Below are positions 6,038-11,434 of a stretch of 11,434 bases of DNA, in pieces (position 1 is the stretch's first letter; every line of letters starts with the position of its first letter). A program made the position numbers and the translations under genes. The stretch is from J088 sp003695505 [NCBI: Candidatus Dadabacteria bacterium] (GTDB taxonomy: Bacteria; J088). A model generated the notes under the pieces. That model was not told the origin of the DNA. It did no database searches and saw nothing but the letters and a program-made list of their open reading frames with translations. The stretch covers positions 1-11,434 of the forward strand of contig RFIY01000208.1 of assembly GCA_003695505.1 (NCBI GenBank), written 5' to 3'.

Positions 6038-7255
6038 GTGCGCGCGATTGCATTCGACCGTTCCATTCCGCGGATTGCGCTGACCCAACTTTGTCAGCGG
6101 TTCTGGGATGGTGCCGTATTTTCGAAAATTTCTCCGACCCGGCTGCATGATCTGCCGGAACCGGAACTGCCGGGGCCACGCGGTATCCGCGTGCGCAATC
6201 GCGTCTGCGGCATCTGTGCGAGCGATCTGCACCTGTTATTCGTTGACATCGATCCGCGCGTGCACCCTGCGGCCCTGCCCGGCTCCGACCGCATCTGGCT
6301 CGGTCACGAAGTGTGCAGCGAAGTTACCGAGGTTGGTCCGGCGACAGAAGGGCTGAGGCCCGGAGACCGCGTGTTGATGAAATCGCGATTTCTCGGGCCG
6401 ACCTGCGACAGTCAGGACCTCTCGCCCCGTTGCCGCCACTGCGAGGCTGGCAACTACTGTCTTTGCGAAAACCGCGCGCTTGGCCTTGGTCAGCCGGGGG
6501 TTGGCGGGGGCTGGGGCGACGGTTACACCTGCCACGAATCCGAAGTCTGGAAGGCGCCTGACGGCCTTGGCGATGACCAGGTCGCGCTGATTGAGCCACT
6601 GGCGTGCGGCGTGCGCGCCGTGTTGCGGCGGCGGCCGCGCGCAGGGGAACGCGCCCTGGTCATCGGCTGCGGGATGATCGGCCTGGGTACCATCGCGGCC
6701 CTGCGCGCGATCGAGCCGGACGCGACGGTATATGCGGCCGCGCGTTATCCGCATCAGCAGGAGCGTGCCCGCCGCTACGGCGCCGTCATTGTGGATGGAG
6801 GTCTGTTCGATGCCGCGGAGGCGCTGACGGGCGCGCGTCACTACCGTGGTCCGTTCGGCAACGAGACGCTGCTCGGTGGTTTCGACGTGATCTACGATTG
6901 CGTGGGCAACGATCACACGATTGGTCAGGCATTGCGCCTGGCGCGATCGGGTGGCGCGGTCGTGCTGGTCGGCGTGCATCTGAAACCGGTCAAGGTCGAC
7001 CTGACACCGGTCTGGCACGAGGAGGTCGATCTGATCGGCGAAATTGCCCATGGCGCAGAGGACTGGAACGGGCAACGGATCTCGACGTTTGATCTGACCG
7101 CCGATCTGATCGCGCAAGGCCGGCTCGACACGAGCGACCTGATCACGCATCGGTTTCCGCTGGACCAGTGGCCGGACGCGGTCGCCACCGCCGTCGACAA
7201 ACGTTCCGGTGCGATTCGCGTGGTCTTCGACTACGCTGAAGCTGGAGGATTCTGA
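6038..7255 (+). CDS. Zinc-dependent medium-chain alcohol/threonine dehydrogenase-like protein
   Basis: A 405-residue MDR-superfamily NAD(P)-dependent dehydrogenase of the zinc-binding COG1063 type, longer than the usual 340-360. The catalytic zinc site is visible as CGICASDLH (57-65, ligand Cys60) with GHE (89-91). The structural zinc loop is the Cys cluster in RCRHCEAGNYCLCEN, with an eight-residue insertion between the first Cys (in PTCDSQ) and the second. The nucleotide-binding Rossmann motif VIGCGMIGLG sits at 208-217. Extra length also comes from an extended N-terminus before the GroES-like fold. Such enzymes interconvert alcohols and ketones; threonine dehydrogenase makes the amino ketone that KBL cleaves. 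An oxidoreductase acting on the upstream synthase's amino-ketone product is therefore a fair inference, not shown. It overlaps the next gene by one base. Confidence 0.9.
   Translation: MRAIAFDRSIPRIALTQLCQRFWDGAVFSKISPTRLHDLPEPELPGPRGIRVRNRVCGICASDLHLLFVDIDPRVHPAALPGSDRIWLGHEVCSEVTEVGPATEGLRPGDRVLMKSRFLGPTCDSQDLSPRCRHCEAGNYCLCENRALGLGQPGVGGGWGDGYTCHESEVWKAPDGLGDDQVALIEPLACGVRAVLRRRPRAGERALVIGCGMIGLGTIAALRAIEPDATVYAAARYPHQQERARRYGAVIVDGGLFDAAEALTGARHYRGPFGNETLLGGFDVIYDCVGNDHTIGQALRLARSGGAVVLVGVHLKPVKVDLTPVWHEEVDLIGEIAHGAEDWNGQRISTFDLTADLIAQGRLDTSDLITHRFPLDQWPDAVATAVDKRSGAIRVVFDYAEAGGF
7244..7248 (+). promoter_or_regulatory. Ribosome binding site of the SDR gene
   Basis: GGAGG with six bases before the ATG at 7255. 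It lies in the last codons of the zinc dehydrogenase. The TGATG arrangement shares one base between stop and start, a typical coupled junction. Confidence 0.8.
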
Positions 7256-7965
7256 TGGTCGTTGCACTCAAAGAACACACCTATCTGGTGACCGGAGCCT
7301 GCGGTGGACTGGGGCGGGTTGTTGCGATGCACCTTGTCGAACGCGGCGCGCGTCCGGTGTTGATCGACCGTGACCGCGAGACGTTGCGCGGACTGGCGGC
7401 TGCGCTCGGCGGCGTTCCGGCGATGGCTTGCGACCTGACCGATTTCTCTGCGGTGCAGCAACTGGTCGAGCAGGAAGTGATCCGGTTTGGCGCCGTCACC
7501 GGACTGATTCATCTGGTTGGTGGTTTCTCGGCCGCGCCTGTCGTCGATACGATTCCCGAAGACTACGATCGGTTGCTCGATCTGAACATGCGCACCCTCT
7601 ACAACATGAGCCGCGCTGTCCTGCCGTTGCTGCGCGAGCAGGGGTACGGTCTGGTGCTGGGGATCGGTGCAGGTCCGGGTCTGTTGCGCGGTACCCCGGG
7701 CATGGCGTTATATTCCGCCGCGAAGGGCGCTGCGACGCGTTTCCTCGAAGCTCTTGCGGACGAGGTGGCCAACGAGGGGATCGGCGTATCGGTCATTCAT
7801 CCGATGGGCGCCATCGACACGCCGGCGAATCGCGCCGCGATGCCCGATGCCAACCCAACGGACTGGATTGCGCCCGAAGACGTCGCGCGCGCGATCAGCT
7901 TCGCTGCGTCGCTCGCGGGACGGCGTTCGCTCGTCGAGATCCCCGTCTGGCCTCCGGCGCGATGA
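7255..7965 (+). CDS. Short-chain dehydrogenase/reductase lacking the catalytic Ser
   Basis: A 236-residue classical-length SDR. The dinucleotide motif is TGACGGLG (13-20). Asp38 at the end of the second strand suggests NAD(H) preference. Asn111 (LNMRT) and the pair Tyr153/Lys157 (YSAAK) are present. The usual NNAG is replaced by HLVGG (86-90). The catalytic Ser, expected 13 residues before Tyr, is Gly140. The C-terminal IDTPANRAAMPDANPTDW followed by an APEDVA helix matches a recurring SDR group that resembles dihydropteridine reductase, in which Ser is also commonly absent. It may still reduce an activated ketone or a quinonoid substrate through Tyr and Lys. Substrate is unknown; the 3-ketosphinganine reductase role is one hypothesis, since eukaryotic enzymes for that step are SDRs. 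It is coupled to the gene upstream. Confidence 0.88.
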   Translation: MVVALKEHTYLVTGACGGLGRVVAMHLVERGARPVLIDRDRETLRGLAAALGGVPAMACDLTDFSAVQQLVEQEVIRFGAVTGLIHLVGGFSAAPVVDTIPEDYDRLLDLNMRTLYNMSRAVLPLLREQGYGLVLGIGAGPGLLRGTPGMALYSAAKGAATRFLEALADEVANEGIGVSVIHPMGAIDTPANRAAMPDANPTDWIAPEDVARAISFAASLAGRRSLVEIPVWPPAR

Positions 7966-7972
7966 CCTGAAG

Positions 7973-8428
7973 GTGCGAGGTTTCAATTTCAGTTCTCTGA
8001 TCATCGCGGTCATCGTTGTCTGGACCGTCGTGCGCCATTTCGTGCAAGCCCGTCGGCAGTGGCGCCGGTTGATTGCGGCATGGGGGAAGGCACGCAGCTC
8101 GACCGCGGCGGGGCGGCATGTCGGCGGCGGTCTGATCGCCGTCGATGATGCCGTACTCGGGCCATGGTTCCTGTTTGTCGTGACGCCGCGTGGCTTGCGC
8201 GTGCAGGGGCGGGGTCCGTTGCAGGCGATGTTCGCGCCCGTGCTGGTGCCCTGGTCCCGAATGGAAGTGCGGCGCTATGTCCGGTTGCCGTTTGGGCGGG
8301 GCTATGAAGTGCTTGCCGATCCCGAGCGTACGCCGGGAGAACCGCTGCATCTGTTCCTGCCCGACAGGGTCGTGCGCGCGGCCCGCGTGTTTCTCGAAAT
8401 TCCTGAATCGGAGCAGCCGGATCGATGA
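7973..8428 (+). CDS. Small single-span membrane protein of unknown function
   Basis: A 151-residue protein I do not recognise. It begins VRGFNFSS, then has a hydrophobic segment SLIIAVIVVWTVVRHF at about residues 8-23, followed by basic residues (QARRQWRR). That suggests one N-terminal membrane span with the rest in the cytoplasm. The soluble part contains LGPWFLFVVTPRGLRVQG and later strands with VPWSRMEVRRY, an alternating hydrophobic pattern suggesting a small beta-rich domain, perhaps PH-like. The only sensible start is GTG at 7973, seven bases after the SDR stop, with a weak ribosome site (TGAAG abutting). The open frame extends further upstream, but that part lies out of frame over the SDR gene. 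Its end overlaps the next gene by four bases (ATGA). Confidence 0.7.
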   Translation: MRGFNFSSLIIAVIVVWTVVRHFVQARRQWRRLIAAWGKARSSTAAGRHVGGGLIAVDDAVLGPWFLFVVTPRGLRVQGRGPLQAMFAPVLVPWSRMEVRRYVRLPFGRGYEVLADPERTPGEPLHLFLPDRVVRAARVFLEIPESEQPDR

Positions 8429-8901
8429 GCCGCTGGCTCCTGCTCATATCGTTGCTGTCCGTCGCCGCGGTCTCGCGTGATCAGGTCAGTCGGCGAATCG
8501 AGGCGGATCAACCGCTGCTACAACTGTGCTACGAAAGTGTGCTGGCGGTCGATCCTGAGCTGGAGGGCCGTGCACTGGTACGGTTCGACATCGGACGCGA
8601 TGGCCGCGTCGCGCAGGTGGGGGTTACCGGCCCGGCGGCCGATCCGGCCCTGACCGCCTGTGTCGCGGATCTGGTTGGGCAATGGCGTTTCAAGCCTCAG
8701 GACGAACCGACAACAGTTGAGCTGCCACTGCGATTTCGTCCGAAAACGGCTTCGGCGACACCGCGCCCCGCCGAACCCATGTCGCCGCACACCGTCCTGT
8801 TGTTGCTCGCACTGCTGGCCATCGTCCTTGTCATGCTGCTTGTCAGGATCGCCGCCACAGGCGGCGAACATCCAGACCCACCTGATAGAACAGGGGAATG
8901 A
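8425..8901 (+). CDS. TonB-C/AgmX-like domain protein with C-terminal membrane anchor
   Basis: A 158-residue protein. Residues 1-16 (MSRWLLLISLLSVAAV) look like a signal peptide or signal anchor. Residues about 20-105 resemble the TonB C-terminal/AgmX-PglI fold: LCYESVL, a strand VRFDIGRDGRVAQVGV, then ALTACVADLVGQWRF. Cys35 and Cys79 are placed like the paired cysteines common in the AgmX group and could form a periplasmic disulfide. A Pro-rich linker leads to a strong hydrophobic helix at about 123-140 and a short polar tail. In TonB-type proteins the membrane anchor is normally N-terminal, so this layout is reversed. No ExbB/ExbD is present here. The start overlaps the upstream stop as ATGA. 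The last 59 bp overlap the RND gene on the other strand. Confidence 0.72.
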   Translation: MSRWLLLISLLSVAAVSRDQVSRRIEADQPLLQLCYESVLAVDPELEGRALVRFDIGRDGRVAQVGVTGPAADPALTACVADLVGQWRFKPQDEPTTVELPLRFRPKTASATPRPAEPMSPHTVLLLLALLAIVLVMLLVRIAATGGEHPDPPDRTGE

Positions 8902-11434
8902 ATAGCAGCACGGAAGTCGTGCCTGCCAGCAGCCCCCACATCATCGACGTTACCATCGGCGAAATGAACGCATCGGCGCCGCCGATCAGGCCATAGGCGG
9001 TCGGGAACAGGCCAACCACCGTCGTAGCGGTCGTCAACACGATCGGACGCAGCCGCTCCACGGCACCTTCGATGATCACCTTGACACCTTCCGTGTCGTC
9101 CTCTTTGCGATTGATCAGGTCGACCATGATCAGCGAATCGTTGACGACGACGCCCGCCATGCCGAGCATGCCCATCAGCGCGAACAGGCTCAGTGGATCA
9201 CCGGAAAGACTGAATACAATCAGGACGCCGACCACACCGAACGGAATCGCCAGGATGACCATGAATGGTTGAAACATGGAATTGAACACGACCGTCAACA
9301 GCACCCAGATTGCGACGACGGTCAGCGCGAGATTGATCTTCATCCGTGATAGCTGTTCGACGCTCTTGCGGGCCTGGCCGCCGATTTCTCCGCGCACGTC
9401 CGGCCAGCGTTCCTGCATCTGGGCCAACAGGTTCTCGATCACCGGGTACATACTTGCGGGGGATGTGACTTCCAGGTCAAGATTGCCCCGTAGCCGGTTC
9501 GTCCGATCCCCGTTGTCGTGATAGATCGTGCGTGGCTCGACGACGGATTCACTGTGGCTGACCGAATCGAGGGGTACAGCGTGGCCAAAGCGCGACGTCA
9601 GCAACAGGCCTCGCGTCGGGTTCCGAGGATCAAGGCGTTCAGGGTCGACGCGGACCCGGATCGGAATGCGTTCATCCGGCGTGTTCAGCCACGCGGCAAT
9701 GGTGCCATCGACAGCGGTCCGCATCGTCGCGGCGATCTGGGCAGGCGTGATACCAGCGGCCGCGGCGCGGGCCAGGTCAGGCTGCAGCCGCAGGGCCGGT
9801 TCGCTCCGCTCGGCGTCGCTATCGATGTCGGTGACGCCGAGTTCGTCCAGCCGCTGGCGGAGCCAGTCCAGCGCGTCATTTCGCGCCGCATTGTCATTGC
9901 TGATGACGCGAACCTCGACTGGCCGACCGACGGGCGGCCCACCGCTTTCGATGTGTACGGAAAGCTCGGTAATGGCGGTGTCTGTCGCCGCCTTCCAGGC
10001 GTCGAGCAACCGCTCGCGCACATCCGTCGCGCTGGTTGTGCGCTGTTGGGCAGGCGTCAGAACCAGTTTGGCAAAAAATGCGTTACTTGCCTGCACCCAG
10101 CCATCGGGATCCCGCCCGGCGACCGTCTTGTACGAATGGACGACGCCGGCCGGGAGCTGCTCGATCCAGTGCTCGAGCGGCGCCATCGCCTTCGCGGTGT
10201 CTTCGAGAGACGTACCATCCGCGGTCTTGCCGTAGATCCAGACCTCCCAGGCCTGGTCGAGTGGGTACATGACAAAGCGCACATGCTCGGCGCCCCAGAT
10301 CGCCAGCGCCGCGAAACCGGCCAGCACGGCGGCAAACAGCGCGTAGCGCCAGCGCAGCGCCACTGTCAATGCACGCCGGTAGATGCGCTCCAGATGATCC
10401 ATCCAGCGCGCGCCTGGTGGACGCCGCGAATCTGCCGTTGGCCCGGCGTGCGCAATGTGGGCAGGAAGAATCGTCGTTGCTTCCAGCAGGCTCGATGCGA
10501 GCATCAGCATGACGATCGCCGGTATCTCGGCGGCAAACTTACCCTCGACGCCAGGGATGAACCAGATCGGGATAAACGCAATGATCGTTGTCAGAATGGT
10601 TGCGGTGACGGGTCCGATCACTGCAAATAGTCCGTCTTCGACGGCCTGACGCAGCGGCGTTCCTGATTCGATCCGCCGATAGATGCTCTCGGCGACGATG
10701 ATCGCATCATCGACGATCATCCCGAGGACGATGATCAGGCCACAAAGGCTGATGCTGTTCAATGTGATGCCGGTCCACGGCAGGATGACGGTCGTCAGTG
10801 CGATTGAAAAAGGAATGCCGAGCGCCGTCCAGAACGCGATGCGCCGGTCGAGAAACAGGAAAAGGATCAACAGGACCAGGGCGAAGCCCGCGGCGGCATT
10901 GTCGCGAAGGATGCGCAGGCGCGTGCGCGTCTCGATCGACGCGTCGTATGTCGACGTGAAGCGAACCGTGGGGGGGGCCGTCTCCAGCCAGTCGTGGACG
11001 GTCTGATTGACTGACTCGATCGTACGGATGACGTCGGCCTGGCGCCGCTTGGTGATCCACAGCGACACCCCGTCGTGACCGCTGAAACGGACAATCTCCG
11101 TATCGTTCGGAAATCGTTCCATGACGCGGCCAACATCCCGGATGCGCAGTGGAGGGCGGCCCGGCTGGGCGCGGACGACGATCCCGCCGATGTCGTCGGG
11201 TGTGGCCGGTTCGTGCACGACCATGACGAGCGTTTCGTGGCCGGCGTCCTGAACCTTCCCGGCGCCAACGCGGACGAATGCGGCCGCGACGGCCTGGCGC
11301 ACGGCGTCTAGCGGCAGGTCGAGCGCGGCCAGCCGTTTCGGGTCGAGCTCGACGGACAACTCACGGTTCTCGAGTCCGCTGTCAAAGACCTGTCCGACAT
11401 CCGGCAACCGTTCCAGGCGGCGTCTCAGTTGACG
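8843..11434 (-). CDS. RND-family (HAE1-like) efflux permease, N-terminus beyond window
   Basis: This is a proton-driven inner-membrane RND pump, 863 residues in the window. By comparison with AcrB-type pumps (about 1040 residues) some 170 N-terminal residues, including the first helix, lie beyond base 11434. The TM4 motif GMIVDDAIIVAE carries the proton-relay Asp pair (about 10706-10712). The second porter domain follows (RTAVDGTIAAWLNTPDERI). TM10 is GMAGVVVNDSLIMVDLINR, where the AcrB lysine is replaced by Asn, as in many non-AcrB HAE1 pumps. The C-terminus ends GLDVRRLWRRS at 8843. It lacks the DG motif of CzcA metal pumps, so organic substrates are more likely. Such pumps need a periplasmic adaptor and outer-membrane channel, probably to the right. 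A run of eight G lies within the gene at 10970-10977. Confidence 0.94.
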   Translation of the reverse strand, partial: RQLRRRLERLPDVGQVFDSGLENRELSVELDPKRLAALDLPLDAVRQAVAAAFVRVGAGKVQDAGHETLVMVVHEPATPDDIGGIVVRAQPGRPPLRIRDVGRVMERFPNDTEIVRFSGHDGVSLWITKRRQADVIRTIESVNQTVHDWLETAPPTVRFTSTYDASIETRTRLRILRDNAAAGFALVLLILFLFLDRRIAFWTALGIPFSIALTTVILPWTGITLNSISLCGLIIVLGMIVDDAIIVAESIYRRIESGTPLRQAVEDGLFAVIGPVTATILTTIIAFIPIWFIPGVEGKFAAEIPAIVMLMLASSLLEATTILPAHIAHAGPTADSRRPPGARWMDHLERIYRRALTVALRWRYALFAAVLAGFAALAIWGAEHVRFVMYPLDQAWEVWIYGKTADGTSLEDTAKAMAPLEHWIEQLPAGVVHSYKTVAGRDPDGWVQASNAFFAKLVLTPAQQRTTSATDVRERLLDAWKAATDTAITELSVHIESGGPPVGRPVEVRVISNDNAARNDALDWLRQRLDELGVTDIDSDAERSEPALRLQPDLARAAAAGITPAQIAATMRTAVDGTIAAWLNTPDERIPIRVRVDPERLDPRNPTRGLLLTSRFGHAVPLDSVSHSESVVEPRTIYHDNGDRTNRLRGNLDLEVTSPASMYPVIENLLAQMQERWPDVRGEIGGQARKSVEQLSRMKINLALTVVAIWVLLTVVFNSMFQPFMVILAIPFGVVGVLIVFSLSGDPLSLFALMGMLGMAGVVVNDSLIMVDLINRKEDDTEGVKVIIEGAVERLRPIVLTTATTVVGLFPTAYGLIGGADAFISPMVTSMMWGLLAGTTSVLLFIPLFYQVGLDVRRLWRRS

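Noticed and set aside
6496-6516. G-rich stretch that might form a G-quadruplex
   Set aside because: Only three runs of three or more G are present and the stretch is explained by a Gly-rich loop of the zinc dehydrogenase.
6236-7267. 343-codon minus-strand frame opposite the zinc dehydrogenase
   Set aside because: The plus strand carries clear zinc and NAD motifs; the antisense translation has none.
7667-7972. Upstream extension of the small membrane protein frame across the SDR gene
   Set aside because: It is Arg/Ser-rich out-of-frame translation of a conserved SDR. The GTG at 7973 gives a sensible membrane-anchored start.
9518-10630. 370-codon plus-strand frame opposite the RND pump
   Set aside because: It mirrors a conserved transporter, starts without a ribosome site and its composition is Arg/Asp/Gly-rich. 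It is a shadow of the pump gene.
1-11434. CRISPR arrays, tRNA or rRNA genes, insertion sequences, attachment sites
   Set aside because: No regularly spaced repeats, transposase or integrase motifs, tRNA-like folds or rRNA sequence were recognised on either strand.

Overview
The window is gene-dense, high-GC DNA (clearly above 60% G+C by eye). Genes are short-spaced or overlapping, with good Shine-Dalgarno sites, so it reads as a bacterial chromosome. A monofunctional peptidoglycan glycosyltransferase (MtgA), a YjbQ protein and an HAE1-type RND pump fit a Gram-negative proteobacterium, probably a gammaproteobacterium. No rRNA, tRNA, insertion sequence or CRISPR array was seen, and no stretch over 300 bases lacks a gene. 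The longest non-coding stretch is the 188-bp divergent spacer at 3744-3931.

Left arm (minus strand, 1-3743) is a tight operon read leftwards: a GNAT/carbon-nitrogen hydrolase fusion, a free-standing E2-type acyltransferase-fold protein whose usual catalytic histidine is a glutamate, yjbQ, and mtgA, which runs off the left edge. Gaps are 12, 5 and 5 bp, so co-transcription is likely. The last two genes look like housekeeping functions joined to the first two.

The spacer at 3744-3931 holds a plausible sigma70-type promoter facing right, a 17-bp inverted repeat just upstream of it, and a possible leader hairpin.

Right arm (plus strand, 3932-8901) is a six-gene run: a serine-palmitoyltransferase-like alpha-oxoamine synthase (AOS), a MenH-like alpha/beta hydrolase whose start lies inside the synthase gene, a zinc-dependent medium-chain dehydrogenase, a short-chain dehydrogenase of the group lacking the catalytic Ser, a small single-span membrane protein, and a TonB-C/AgmX-type domain protein with an unusual C-terminal membrane anchor. 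A 91-bp gap before the zinc dehydrogenase could hold a second promoter. The far right (8843-11434, minus strand) is an RND efflux permease running off the right edge and overlapping the last plus-strand gene tail to tail by 59 bp.

Read together, the two divergent arms contain an enzyme that condenses an acyl thioester with an amino acid, two NAD(P)-dependent oxidoreductases, a hydrolase, two acyltransferase-fold proteins and an amidase-fold domain. This is an inferred set for making and modifying an amino-ketone or sphingoid-like product. The sequence does not fix the substrate, and I recognise no named pathway with this composition.
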